DNA of 64,000 nucleotides, taken from the NCBI GenBank assembly GCA_944325575.1, contig CALVAR010000005.1, positions 1 to 64,000 of the forward strand. The letters run 5' to 3'. This DNA comes from Candidatus Gastranaerophilales bacterium (lineage in GTDB: Bacteria; Cyanobacteriota; Vampirovibrionia; Gastranaerophilales; Gastranaerophilaceae). Shown here one piece after another: positions 35,332-44,408 of the stretch. Numbering within the stretch: the stretch's first letter is position 1; each line of letters starts with the position of its first letter. A program made the translations under genes and the position numbers. Under the pieces are notes generated by a model that searched no databases, was not told where the DNA came from, and saw only the letters and a list, made by a program, of their open reading frames with translations.

Positions 35332-36642
35332 ATGACAAGCAGCAATACTATTTATTTTGTGGATGTAACAAACAGAGACGGAGTCCAGACTTCCCGACTC
35401 GGGCTGGCAAAACTTCAAAAAACCATCATAAACATTATGCTTGATGATATGGGTATAACCCAGTCGGAATTTGGTTTTCCTACAACGAAACACGAGCTTA
35501 ATTACCTTAACGGAAATCTGGAGCTTGTTGATAGGGGTGTTATAAGAAAAACCAGATTGTCAGGATGGATTCGTGCACTTGCAAAAGATGTTGTAGAGTC
35601 ATTCAGCAACGTCCCCCGTCTTAAATATGTCAATCTCTCCCAGTCTACGTCCGATCAAATGATAAACGGAAAATACGGCGGCAAAAAAACAAAAGAAGAT
35701 ATTCTCGCACAAACAATTGAGGCTGTGGAAGCTGCAAAAACCTGCGGTGCCGAGATTATAGGCGTAAATGCAGAAGACGCATCAAGAAGCGATATTGATT
35801 ATCTTATAAAATATGCAAAAGAATGCAAAAAACACGGTGCAAGCCGTTTCAGATACTGTGATACTCTGGGATATGAGGACCCTCATACCGCTTATGAAAG
35901 GATATATGCTATTGCCAAAGAAGCTCAGATTGATATGGAAATGCATTTTCATAATGATCTCGGCATGGCTGTCGGATGTTCCGTACTCGGCGCAAAAGCA
36001 GCGATTGATGCCGGTGTTGATGCTTATATAAATACAGCCATAAACGGAATGGGAGAACGTGCTGGGAATGCCGATTTAATTTCCTGTCTTTTAGCTGTTA
36101 AAAAATCCGCAGGCTTTGCGGGGAAATATAATGTAGATCCTCAGATTGATTTGTCAAAAGCCTGGAAACTTGCAAAATATACATCTCATGCCTTCGGTGT
36201 TCCTATACCGGCAAATCAGCCTGCTGTAGGCGGAAATGCATTTGCTCATGAATCCGGAATACATGCAGACGGTGCATTAAAGGACAGAAGAAATTACGAA
36301 CTTTATGATTTTGAAGAACTCGGACGAGGTGAACCCGAAATTGTAGAAACCGGAAGAATGATTACAGTCGGTGAGTACGGCGGAATTAAAGGCTTTAGAA
36401 ACGTGTATAAAAATCTTGAACTTGAATTTCACGACGAAGATGAAGCAAGAAACATACTTGAACTTGCCCGTTATGCAAATGTACATACACAGCTGCCTTT
36501 AACAGACAGTGAGCTTCGTTTTATATATTATTATCCTGATATTGCGGCAAAGATTATGACGGTTACACCATACTATATGCCGACGGGAGAATTGAAAAAA
36601 CGTTTGGAAACACAGGGCAATATTTCTGCTTCTATAGTATAA
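35332..36642 (+). CDS. Homocitrate/isopropylmalate synthase-like DRE-TIM enzyme
   Basis: A 436-residue member of the DRE-TIM superfamily condensing acetyl-CoA with a 2-oxo acid. The start signature is D-V-T-N-R-D-G-V-Q-T-S, where the usual metal-site R-D-G-E-Q has Val for Glu. M-H-F-H-N-D-L-G-M-A and I-N-G-M-G-E-R-A-G-N-A are intact, and G-N-A-F-A-H-E-S-G-I-H-A-D-G matches the LeuA/NifV C-terminal part of the barrel. The LeuA regulatory domain is absent, favouring a homocitrate-synthase-like enzyme. ATG at 35332 with AGGGGG upstream. Substrate unproven. Confidence 0.8.
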   Translation: MTSSNTIYFVDVTNRDGVQTSRLGLAKLQKTIINIMLDDMGITQSEFGFPTTKHELNYLNGNLELVDRGVIRKTRLSGWIRALAKDVVESFSNVPRLKYVNLSQSTSDQMINGKYGGKKTKEDILAQTIEAVEAAKTCGAEIIGVNAEDASRSDIDYLIKYAKECKKHGASRFRYCDTLGYEDPHTAYERIYAIAKEAQIDMEMHFHNDLGMAVGCSVLGAKAAIDAGVDAYINTAINGMGERAGNADLISCLLAVKKSAGFAGKYNVDPQIDLSKAWKLAKYTSHAFGVPIPANQPAVGGNAFAHESGIHADGALKDRRNYELYDFEELGRGEPEIVETGRMITVGEYGGIKGFRNVYKNLELEFHDEDEARNILELARYANVHTQLPLTDSELRFIYYYPDIAAKIMTVTPYYMPTGELKKRLETQGNISASIV

Positions 36643-36665
36643 TAGACTTGTAAAGGATTTATATA

Positions 36666-37217
36666 ATGTCACTAAAAGCAAGAATTGAAGCAGTTTTATT
36701 TATAACGGCACAGGCTCTGGAAGTACAGGATATTGCCGAAATCCTCAAAGAAGAACCGGATACGGTAGAAGAAGCACTTCTTGAGCTTATTATGGATTAT
36801 TCCGCCCGTGAAGGTGCACTTGAAATAGACGATGAAAACGGCTATATTCTGCAGGTAAAACAGGATTATATGGATATAGTCGAACAGCTTTGTCCTGTGG
36901 AGTTAAAACCTCCTGTTTTAAAAACTCTTACAATAATTGCACTGAAAGAACCCATAAGACAATCGTATTTAAAAGAACTGCGTTCCAACGCTTATGAACA
37001 TGTGCAGGAACTTTTGAAAATGGGGCTTATTTCCCGCCACAGAGACAAAAACGGACGTTCTTTCAACCTTAAAACAACACCAAAATTCAAAGAATATTTT
37101 AAACTAAAAGGCGATGCCAAAACTCTTGCAAAAATTATAGATCTGGAAAAACAGGCAAGAGATAACGGTGAGGATGAAGACAGCATAGATCTGTCCGAAT
37201 TCGTGGAAGAAAATTAG
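36666..37217 (+). CDS. scpB: Segregation and condensation protein B
   Basis: A 183-residue winged-helix protein of the SMC-ScpAB condensin. N-terminal I-E-A-V-L-F-I-T-A-Q-A-L is characteristic, followed by L-I-M-D-Y and the two tandem winged helices. I-I-A-L-K-E-P-I-R-Q and G-L-I-S-R-H-R-D-K-N-G-R lie in the second. An acidic tail (E-D-E-D-S-I-D-L-S-E) follows. It lies 23 bp after the DRE-TIM gene; scpA is not in this window. Converges on the diguanylate cyclase gene. Confidence 0.93.
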   Translation: MSLKARIEAVLFITAQALEVQDIAEILKEEPDTVEEALLELIMDYSAREGALEIDDENGYILQVKQDYMDIVEQLCPVELKPPVLKTLTIIALKEPIRQSYLKELRSNAYEHVQELLKMGLISRHRDKNGRSFNLKTTPKFKEYFKLKGDAKTLAKIIDLEKQARDNGEDEDSIDLSEFVEEN

Positions 37218-37224
37218 AAGTATA

Positions 37225-38832
37225 TTATTCTCCCCTTGGTATAAGCGTACATCCTGTATTCGGGTTGTATTCGCATATACAGTTTTTGCCGTTATTTTTT
37301 GCATTATACAGAGCAACGTCAGCAAGCTCTATGAGTGTCTGTTCATCCAGTGCACAGGACGGGTATTCGCTCATACCGATACTTACAGTCGGACATATAT
37401 TGATATTGTCTCTTACATTTATTTTAATCTGGCTTATATTTTTTCTGATTCTTTCAGCAATAATCTTTGCATCCTGAATATTGGTTTCCGGCAGAATTAC
37501 CGTAAATTCCTCACCGCCGTATCTGGACGCAATATCAATTTTTCTTATTGTCTGTTGTATACAGCTGGCAATTTCTCTTAAGACCTGGTCTCCAACGGGG
37601 TGTCCGTAGGTATCATTTACACTCTTAAAGTTATCGATATCCATCATCAAGAGAGTCATTTCATGATTGTAGCGTGATGAACGTTTGATTTCATTTTCCA
37701 GCAATGTATAGAAGTGTCTGTAAATATATAATTTTGTAAGACCGTCTTTTGTAGCGAGTTCATACAATTTTGCGTTATCAATTGCAATAGCTGCCTGATT
37801 TGCAAGTGCCTCTATGAATTCCAGATCCTGTTTGTTGAATAATTTGCCGTTTTGTTTGTTCGTTATATTTATAACACCAATAGGCTCACCTTTGGCAATC
37901 AGCGGCACACATAAAAGAGAATTAACGTTCAATTCCTGTCCGTTATCAATAAATCTCGGGTCATTCTGTCCGAGGTTTGATATAATTGATTTCTTTTCTA
38001 CAAATACTGTGCCTGCAATACCCTCACCAACTTTTATTTTTGAGCATTCAATAAGTCCGTTGTTGATTTCTGTTTCAAGATTCTTATCCGCAAGCCCGTA
38101 TACAACTTTTGTCTGCAGTACATTTTCCGCAAAGTTGTATAACATCAAAGAACCCTTTTCCGCATCAATTGTTTCAAGAGCTTTATTTAAAATTACTCTC
38201 AAAAGACGTTTCAGGTCATCGATAAAGTTCACAGCCTGGGAAATGTTATAAAGAATAGAAATATTATGCAGGGATTTTTGTAATTTCTTTAAATCGTTTT
38301 CCTGCTCTCTTCTTTTTATATATTTTATTAATATAGGCCCGATATAGTTAAATACTTTGTTTAAATATAATAAATCTTCCGTACTGAATGGTGTTCCGTC
38401 AGTTTTTTCTCCTATAGAACAAACGAAATACGGAATGGAGTCTTTCTGAAATAGTTTAAAATAACAACTGTTAAGATTTTGCAGTTCATATTTTTCCCAA
38501 AATGATTTGTATATCGGCTTGTTGTTATCATCTGCAACTTTTATGAATTCATTTTTATTTAAAACTTCCCAGAAACCTTCTTCATCATTTTCAAATTGGA
38601 AAAATTCATGATCGTCAGAATTTGGGCTTGATACCATGTAATAAACTTTGTCATGATTAATAAAAAATCTGACATTGTCTATGCTGAGAGCCTGAGTGAT
38701 AAAAACGGTAACCTTCTCAATTAAGTCTTCAATCGAATCAGCCTGTGTAGCAATGATGCTCAATTCAAATAAACTGTTAAGATCATAAAAGTTTTTTTGA
38801 AGAGTGTTGATTTTTTCTGAAAGATTCTCCAT
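37225..38832 (-). CDS. GAF-GGDEF diguanylate cyclase
   Basis: A 535-residue cytosolic sensor. An N-terminal GAF-like region (~1-165) is followed by a second, clearer GAF domain (~190-350) with G-S-L-M-L-Y and A-N-Q-A-A-I-A-I-D-N-A. The C-terminal GGDEF domain (~360-525) has an intact active site R-Y-G-G-E-E-F and the metal-binding M-D-I-D-N-F-K. It should make cyclic di-GMP. An inhibitory R-x-x-D site is not obvious. Ligands of the GAF domains are unknown. No transmembrane segments. Confidence 0.92.
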   Translation of the reverse strand: MENLSEKINTLQKNFYDLNSLFELSIIATQADSIEDLIEKVTVFITQALSIDNVRFFINHDKVYYMVSSPNSDDHEFFQFENDEEGFWEVLNKNEFIKVADDNNKPIYKSFWEKYELQNLNSCYFKLFQKDSIPYFVCSIGEKTDGTPFSTEDLLYLNKVFNYIGPILIKYIKRREQENDLKKLQKSLHNISILYNISQAVNFIDDLKRLLRVILNKALETIDAEKGSLMLYNFAENVLQTKVVYGLADKNLETEINNGLIECSKIKVGEGIAGTVFVEKKSIISNLGQNDPRFIDNGQELNVNSLLCVPLIAKGEPIGVINITNKQNGKLFNKQDLEFIEALANQAAIAIDNAKLYELATKDGLTKLYIYRHFYTLLENEIKRSSRYNHEMTLLMMDIDNFKSVNDTYGHPVGDQVLREIASCIQQTIRKIDIASRYGGEEFTVILPETNIQDAKIIAERIRKNISQIKINVRDNINICPTVSIGMSEYPSCALDEQTLIELADVALYNAKNNGKNCICEYNPNTGCTLIPRGE

Positions 38833-38876
38833 AATACATATTTTATTAAAATTTTTCTAATAATTCAATCAATTAA

Positions 38877-39713
38877 ATGGAGGCTATTTTTCCTTTACTT
38901 ACAATTGTTTTGTACGACTTGATAATTATCGGGCTCCTTTATATAATTAAATATGCTATGGAATGTTTACACAGAAAAAAAGAACCGGTTCTTGGGTTCG
39001 GGGTGGATTTATTTACATTTGAAGAAGCTCTTCAGTATGTTCATACATGCTTAAAAGAAAATAACGGCATGCAAATTGTTACAATAAATCCTGAAATGAT
39101 TTCTTTAGGAAATAAAGATAAAGAATTTGCTGCCGTATTAAATAATGCTGATTTGGTAATACCTGATGGAGTCGGTGTTAAAATTGCGTTGAAAATAAAA
39201 GGAATATCTCAGGAAAACATTCCCGGAATTGAGTTTTCAAAGAAGTTAATTGGCATGTGCGAGCTTGAGGGCTTTAGTATAGGTCTTATCGGTGCAAAGG
39301 AAGAGGTAATTCAAAAAGCTGTACAAAATATACGTAAGGAACATGCGAATCTAAATATTACCTATATAAGAAACGGTTATTTTGACGAAGAACAGGAAAA
39401 GATAATAGTTGAGGAATTAAAAGCAGTTTCTCCGAGAGTTTTGTTTGTTGCTCTTGGTGCTCCAAAGCAGGAACTTTTTATTTCCAAACTCAAACCGCAA
39501 ATGCCTAACACTGTTTTTATAGGTGTTGGAGGAAGTTTTGATGTATGGTCCGGAATGGTAAAAAGAGCGCCCAAAATATATCAGACACTCGGATTGGAAT
39601 GGCTGTACCGCACAGTGAAAGAACCTGCGCGTTTTAAGAGAATTTTTCCTGCTTTGCCATTGTTTTTGATTCAGGTTATAATAGAAGCAATACACGAGAA
39701 CTTGGTAAAATAA
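38877..39713 (+). CDS. WecG/TagA/CpsF family glycosyltransferase (GT26)
   Basis: A 278-residue protein with an N-terminal hydrophobic helix (~5-27), then the GT26 domain. The domain shows T-I-N-P-E-M-I near 76-82, the D-G-V-G-V motif, L-I-G-A-K-E-E-V, V-A-L-G-A-P-K-Q-E and G-V-G-G-S-F-D-V-W-S-G. These enzymes add an N-acetylmannosamine-type sugar to a lipid-linked acceptor; the exact sugar is unknown. The extra transmembrane helix is unusual for the family. ftsE begins 2 bp after it. Confidence 0.88.
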   Translation: MEAIFPLLTIVLYDLIIIGLLYIIKYAMECLHRKKEPVLGFGVDLFTFEEALQYVHTCLKENNGMQIVTINPEMISLGNKDKEFAAVLNNADLVIPDGVGVKIALKIKGISQENIPGIEFSKKLIGMCELEGFSIGLIGAKEEVIQKAVQNIRKEHANLNITYIRNGYFDEEQEKIIVEELKAVSPRVLFVALGAPKQELFISKLKPQMPNTVFIGVGGSFDVWSGMVKRAPKIYQTLGLEWLYRTVKEPARFKRIFPALPLFLIQVIIEAIHENLVK

Positions 39714-39714
39714 A

Positions 39715-40389
39715 ATGATTCAATTAAGAGGTGTTACAAAAAAATATAAGAACAATTATGCTTTAAGAAACATTAATCTTGACATAATGTCCGGAGAATT
39801 TGTTTTTATCACGGGTTCTTCCGGTGCAGGCAAATCCACCCTCATGAAGCTTTTGTATAAAGAAGAAACACCAACCTCAGGCAGTGTAATGATTGGCGGG
39901 ATAAATATAGCTAATCTGCCTTCGGAAAAGGTTCCAAACCTGAGAAGATGTATGGGTATTGTTTTTCAGGATTATAAACTTCTTATGAATCAAAGTGTAT
40001 ATGACAATTGCGCTTATGTAATCAGAACTCTCGGAATGAGCTCAAAAGAAATAGAAGCGAGAGTTTCCGGTGCTTTGAAAGTTGTAGGACTGTACGATAA
40101 AATGAAAGCAAAAGCATCAGAACTTTCCGGCGGTGAACAGCAGAGAGTGTCTATTGCACGTGCAATTGTAAACGGACCTCCGCTTTTGATTGCGGATGAG
40201 CCTACCGGAAATCTTGATCCTAAAAACTCTATGGAAATTATGCAGATTCTGGAGCAGGTAAACCAGAAGGGTATTACCGTATTGGTTTCTACTCATGACC
40301 ATGCTATGGTTGATTACTTCAGAAAGAGAGTTTTAACACTTGAAGACGGTCAAATTATCCGTGATGTTCAGGCCGGTACATATGAATAG
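39715..40389 (+). CDS. ftsE: Cell-division ABC transporter ATPase FtsE
   Basis: A 224-residue ABC ATPase. Walker A is G-S-S-G-A-G-K-S-T, the Q-loop F-Q-D-Y-K-L-L, the signature L-S-G-G-E-Q-Q-R, Walker B L-L-I-A-D-E-P-T-G-N-L-D and the switch histidine T-H-D-H. The D-Y-K-L-L context is typical of FtsE. With FtsX it transmits ATP-driven changes to periplasmic peptidoglycan hydrolases or their activators at the septum. Operon with ftsX. Confidence 0.95.
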   Translation: MIQLRGVTKKYKNNYALRNINLDIMSGEFVFITGSSGAGKSTLMKLLYKEETPTSGSVMIGGINIANLPSEKVPNLRRCMGIVFQDYKLLMNQSVYDNCAYVIRTLGMSSKEIEARVSGALKVVGLYDKMKAKASELSGGEQQRVSIARAIVNGPPLLIADEPTGNLDPKNSMEIMQILEQVNQKGITVLVSTHDHAMVDYFRKRVLTLEDGQIIRDVQAGTYE

Positions 40390-40431
40390 TATTGGATGAA
40401 GATTTTAATAAAATTAAAATGAGAATGATAT

Positions 40432-41346
40432 ATGAGTGAAGAATCAACAAAAGCAATTATAAAAAAGAAGGTTAAAGCACATATCCCTAAGGATTGGCTG
40501 AAAGAGCTTAGGATTGTGTACAGAATTTCTCTGGAGACAATTTACGGCATAAAAAGAACCGGCTGGATAAATCTTGCCATAATAACGACTATGGCTGCTA
40601 TCTTAACTATATTCGGCAGTCTGTTCAGGTTCACAATTTCTCTTAATTCTTTTGTTCATGAATTGGGAAATGCTCTTGAAATTTCAGTATATATTAAGTC
40701 TGATGCAAAAACAGAGTCTGTTGCGCAGGAGATAAGAGGACTCGAACATGTAGAACGGGTTAAAATTATTCCGAAAGAAAAGTCCTGGGCTGATTTAAAA
40801 AGAGAATTTGATGTTCCGAATATGGAAAACCCTCTTCCCGATACTTTGCATGTTAAGGTTGACAAACCGGAGAATATAACGATTGTGTTTAACAAGATTA
40901 AAACATATTCGGGCGTTGAAGATCTTAATTATGCACAGGATATTGCAAAAAAAATGCAGATGTTTAACAATGTAGTTCACACTATAACTGTGCTTGTTGT
41001 TATATTGACTGCTGTTTTGACAATAACCATAATAAATAATACAATACAATTGGTAATTCAATCACGCAAAGAAGAAATAGAAATAATGCGTCTTATGGGT
41101 GTGAGCAACTGGTATATCAAAATTCCTTTGATATTACAGGGCGCAATATACGGCTTTTTAGGTGCATTGATTTCTTTGCTCCCGTTGAATGCCGTTCATA
41201 ACGGGCTTTTAAAGGTGCACGAGTTCTTTATGGTTCCTGCTCCCGTTCTGGCCAACAATACGGTAATTCTGGTATTATTTATTATAGCTGTCGGTTTTGG
41301 CGCCGGCGGAAGTTTACTATCAATAAAGAAACATTTACAGGTATAA
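40432..41346 (+). CDS. ftsX: Cell-division protein FtsX
   Basis: A 304-residue permease-like partner of FtsE with four transmembrane helices. The first (~45-68) follows a basic cytoplasmic tail. An extracytoplasmic domain (~80-175) contains the family's V-Y-I-K-S-D-A and V-E-R-V-K-I-I-P-K-E. Then come three helices with R-K-E-E-I-E-I-M-R-L-M-G-V-S, the conserved cytoplasmic coupling segment. A candidate hydrolase target, the LysM-amidase fusion, lies at 56786; that connection is speculative. Confidence 0.94.
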   Translation: MSEESTKAIIKKKVKAHIPKDWLKELRIVYRISLETIYGIKRTGWINLAIITTMAAILTIFGSLFRFTISLNSFVHELGNALEISVYIKSDAKTESVAQEIRGLEHVERVKIIPKEKSWADLKREFDVPNMENPLPDTLHVKVDKPENITIVFNKIKTYSGVEDLNYAQDIAKKMQMFNNVVHTITVLVVILTAVLTITIINNTIQLVIQSRKEEIEIMRLMGVSNWYIKIPLILQGAIYGFLGALISLLPLNAVHNGLLKVHEFFMVPAPVLANNTVILVLFIIAVGFGAGGSLLSIKKHLQV

Positions 41347-41349
41347 AAA

Positions 41350-42147
41350 ATGGATGCACAACAGGTATTAGATCAAATAAAAGAAATTCCGGCAATGCCT
41401 AACGTAATTGTCAAGGCACTTGGTATTATAAAAGATGACACATCTGGAACAAAAGAATTGTCAGAGATTATGGCATATGATCAGGCTTTGACTTCACAGG
41501 TGTTAAAACTTGTAAATTCTGCATATTACGGATTTGCTCAGGAAATTACATCAGTGGGTAAGGCACTGGCTCTTTTGGGAATGACTCAGACAAGAAATAT
41601 TATTATTGCTGTGGCAATGAAGCCAATGCTTACATCACAGGGCGGCCGTGATATGTGGAAGCATTCGTTAAGATGTGCTGTGGCATGTGAATATTTGGCT
41701 GAAAAAACAGGCGTTGTTGACGCTGGTGATGCTTTTACAATAGGCTTTTTACATGATATTGGTAAAATCCTTTTAAATATTGTTGATACAATGTTGTATC
41801 AAAAAGTGAGAACAGCCGTAAAAAACGGTATGGATATTATAGAAGCTGAAAATGAAATGTTTGAAACAAATCATGCTGATATGGGATTTTTGCTTGCAAA
41901 AAAATGGAAGCTTTCAGTTTTGCTTGCAAATTGTATAAAATATCACCATGATCCTCTGTCTTCTTCTATGCCGCAGGTTAGCACTCTTGCTTATATTGCA
42001 AACAAAATTTCACACGATGAACCTGATGTGTTTGACGAAGCACTTGTAAAAGAGCAATTGGGTCTTGATGTAAATACTTTGATGCAGTACAGGGAGAAGA
42101 TAGAAGAAAAAACTAATGTGCTTTTTGCATCGCTCAATGCAGGCTAA
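41350..42147 (+). CDS. HDOD domain signalling protein
   Basis: A 265-residue protein made of a single HDOD domain, a non-catalytic relative of HD phosphohydrolases found in signalling proteins. I-P-A-M-P-N-V-I and A-Y-D-Q-A-L-T-S-Q-V-L-K-L-V-N-S-A-Y-Y-G are diagnostic, with G-F-L-H-D-I-G-K-I-L retained in the middle. It begins 3 bp after ftsX and is followed by the prepilin array, so a role in pilus or division regulation is possible but not shown. Confidence 0.9.
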   Translation: MDAQQVLDQIKEIPAMPNVIVKALGIIKDDTSGTKELSEIMAYDQALTSQVLKLVNSAYYGFAQEITSVGKALALLGMTQTRNIIIAVAMKPMLTSQGGRDMWKHSLRCAVACEYLAEKTGVVDAGDAFTIGFLHDIGKILLNIVDTMLYQKVRTAVKNGMDIIEAENEMFETNHADMGFLLAKKWKLSVLLANCIKYHHDPLSSSMPQVSTLAYIANKISHDEPDVFDEALVKEQLGLDVNTLMQYREKIEEKTNVLFASLNAG

Positions 42148-42168
42148 TCTTTATTGAAAGGATAAACC

Positions 42169-42771
42169 ATGAAATTATTAAACAAAAAAGCATATACTCT
42201 TGCAGAAACGCTTTTGACTCTGGCTATTATCGGTGTTATTGCTGCAATGACGATTCCCACATTAAAAAACGACGCGGAAGAACGAAAATTTGTATCTTTA
42301 ACCCAAAAAGCATTTAATACGATTTCCGATGCTACTGCAAGGCTGGAAACAAAACATGGTAATTCGGAATTTTGGTCTGCATCAAAATATACTGAATATT
42401 ATAAGGAAGTAATAAATTTTGATACAGGTATATCTGTTAATACGGAATTAAAAAGTTCAGATTTTTCAGGTACGGAATACTCTCTTTGGAATAGTGAAAA
42501 TGTATTTGTTGGCACTGACGGCATGTATTGGAAAATAGATACAAAAGCAAATAATCCGAATTTTGTAGTCGATATTAACGGCCCTCAGCTTCCTAATGTT
42601 ATTGGTATAGATGTTCATGCATTTTATTTGACAGATGACGGAGTCGTTCCGCAGGGGGTATCCGGCACTTCAAATAAAAATCCTTGGTCGGCATGCTGTA
42701 CTGCTTATGTTATTAAATATGGGAAAATGCCTTGGTTAAAAAATCCTATAGCGAAATGTCCGTCTATTTAA
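42169..42771 (+). CDS. Prepilin-like protein 1
   Basis: A 200-residue type IV pilin/type II secretion pseudopilin-like protein. The processing site is K-K-A-Y-T-L-A-E, with Ala rather than the usual Gly at -1 and Glu at +5. A 20-residue hydrophobic helix ending I-P-T-L-K follows. The C-terminal domain has V-D-I-N-G-P-Q-L-P-N-V-I-G-I-D and ends with paired cysteines and K-M-P-W-L-K. First of four tandem paralogs; secretion/assembly genes are not in the window. Confidence 0.88.
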   Translation: MKLLNKKAYTLAETLLTLAIIGVIAAMTIPTLKNDAEERKFVSLTQKAFNTISDATARLETKHGNSEFWSASKYTEYYKEVINFDTGISVNTELKSSDFSGTEYSLWNSENVFVGTDGMYWKIDTKANNPNFVVDINGPQLPNVIGIDVHAFYLTDDGVVPQGVSGTSNKNPWSACCTAYVIKYGKMPWLKNPIAKCPSI

Positions 42772-42774
42772 TTC

Positions 42775-42804
42775 TTGACTAAAATTTATTAGTACCGCTA
42801 AAAT
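42775..42804 (+). promoter_or_regulatory. Promoter upstream of prepilin 2
   Basis: TTGACT (42775-42780) and TAAAAT (42799-42804) are 18 bp apart, just after the stop of prepilin 1, so later prepilins may be transcribed separately. Confidence 0.65.
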
Positions 42805-42823
42805 AACAAAAAGGATGGATATT

Positions 42824-43471
42824 ATGAAAAAGTTTGGTAGAATAAAAGCGTTTACTCTGGCGGAAGTATTGCTTACACTTGTTGTTGTGGGTGTTATTTC
42901 CGTGTTGACAGTTCCCACGTTAAAAAATCATGCGGATGAAGCCAAATATGTTGCTGCAACACAAAAGGCAATGTCAGAAATAGCTGCTGCAACAAGTAAT
43001 GCAGAGCTTGCATACGGTGAAGCATCCAACTGGAATTTTAAAAGTTCTACTGTAAAAGAATATTACAGAAAAGCTATGAACACAGTGCCTTTTCCAAAGG
43101 GCAGCAAAACATCTTGGCCGCGGTTAGGACTTGACGGAGCAAATGCAACATTTAGACCCGCATTTATGACTGCAGACGGTATGGCCTGGGAAGTTCATGA
43201 CGGCGGATACGGCTGCGGCGGAGGTTGTGCTCTTGTTGATATAAACGGATCTGAGCCGCCAAATACAGTTGGCATTGATATTCATGGTTTTAGAATCGGT
43301 TCATTATGCGATGGCAGCAATAAATCCGGTGATTTTGGCGTATATGCAATGGGTGATGGCAAGAATGATAAAAATTCGGAATGGGCGTGTACAGCTTATA
43401 TTATAAGAAATAAAAAGATGCCCTGGTTGTATACATCCACGGATAGTTGTAAATCATATCAAGGCAAATAG
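42824..43471 (+). CDS. Prepilin-like protein 2
   Basis: 215 residues from the ATG at 42824, chosen because AAGGA lies 9 nt upstream (an in-frame ATG at 42815 overlaps the ribosome-binding site). The leader ends R-I-K-A, followed by F-T-L-A-E and a hydrophobic helix to V-P-T-L-K. The globular part shows G-G-Y-G-C-G-G-G-C, a Gly/Cys loop unique to this paralog, then V-D-I-N-G-S-E-P-P-N-T-V-G-I-D and W-A-C-T-A-Y with K-M-P-W-L-Y. Confidence 0.88.
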   Translation: MKKFGRIKAFTLAEVLLTLVVVGVISVLTVPTLKNHADEAKYVAATQKAMSEIAAATSNAELAYGEASNWNFKSSTVKEYYRKAMNTVPFPKGSKTSWPRLGLDGANATFRPAFMTADGMAWEVHDGGYGCGGGCALVDINGSEPPNTVGIDIHGFRIGSLCDGSNKSGDFGVYAMGDGKNDKNSEWACTAYIIRNKKMPWLYTSTDSCKSYQGK

Positions 43472-43502
43472 AATATATAAATAAAAAAATAAGGGGTTAA
43501 AC

Positions 43503-44378
43503 ATGATTAAACAAAAAACAAAAGCATTTACACTTGCAGAAGTACTTGTCACACTTATGATTATAGGTGTTATTTCTGCATTAACTATTCCGACATTAAA
43601 AGAAACAGCGGACAGGAGTGCAAACCTTGCTGCATTGCAAAAAGCTTATTCTACAGCAACAAATGCCTTTGCTACATTAAAGGCTGAGTATGGAGCGCCT
43701 ATTTATTGGATGGTTCCGTCTGATGCACAGAATGCCCCCTCTGCTATTAAAGGTCAAAGAGTATTTAAAGATGGTACTGACCAAGGATTTTCATGGATGT
43801 TAAAACAAAAAATATCTGTAGGTCAGCAAAGTGGTATTCCTCCTGCTGGATATAAAATAAAAAAATTATCCGGAGCTGAAATGTCAACTGCAAAAATTGG
43901 GCAGACAGAAATTAACTTATCTGATTCATCGGGGAATGTATCTTTTCAGAGTGCAGACAATATGTACTGGTTCCCGTCAAAAACATACAGCGGTTGCAAG
44001 TATACAATAGATCTTAAAGCTCAGTATGCCGGTTCAGCTAATAAGAATAATTCGGCAGTACAATACAGAGGGACTAAGAGCCATCTTGATATATTCGGTG
44101 CTCCTGCATATGCTCTACCTATTTCATCATCTGCATCATCTAATTTGCATAAATTTAATAACGTTGTTCATATATGCGGACATATTATTGTTGATACCAA
44201 TGGTGCAAAAGCTCCGAATCGTATGGGTATTGATGTATTTGTTTTTGATGTTAGTTCAGATGGTGTTATTCCTCATACAGGAAATGATGATTGTAAAGAT
44301 ATGACAGGTGACGGATATACTTGTTCTTCTAAGCTGATTAACGGCGATGAGCATGCACTTGACTTTATTTATGAATAA
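43503..44378 (+). CDS. Prepilin-like protein 3
   Basis: The longest paralog, 291 residues. The site is K-T-K-A-F-T-L-A-E, then a hydrophobic helix ending I-P-T-L-K. An enlarged middle domain, rich in Ser, Gln and Ala, precedes V-D-T-N-G-A-K-A-P-N-R-M-G-I-D and a C-terminal Cys pair (D-D-C-K and Y-T-C-S). It lacks the W-x-C / M-P-W-L ending of paralogs 1 and 2. AAGGGG lies upstream of the start. It may be a tip or minor pilin, by its size. Confidence 0.88.
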   Translation: MIKQKTKAFTLAEVLVTLMIIGVISALTIPTLKETADRSANLAALQKAYSTATNAFATLKAEYGAPIYWMVPSDAQNAPSAIKGQRVFKDGTDQGFSWMLKQKISVGQQSGIPPAGYKIKKLSGAEMSTAKIGQTEINLSDSSGNVSFQSADNMYWFPSKTYSGCKYTIDLKAQYAGSANKNNSAVQYRGTKSHLDIFGAPAYALPISSSASSNLHKFNNVVHICGHIIVDTNGAKAPNRMGIDVFVFDVSSDGVIPHTGNDDCKDMTGDGYTCSSKLINGDEHALDFIYE

Positions 44379-44408
44379 TATCTCTATAACAATAGGAGAA
44401 AAAATCTT

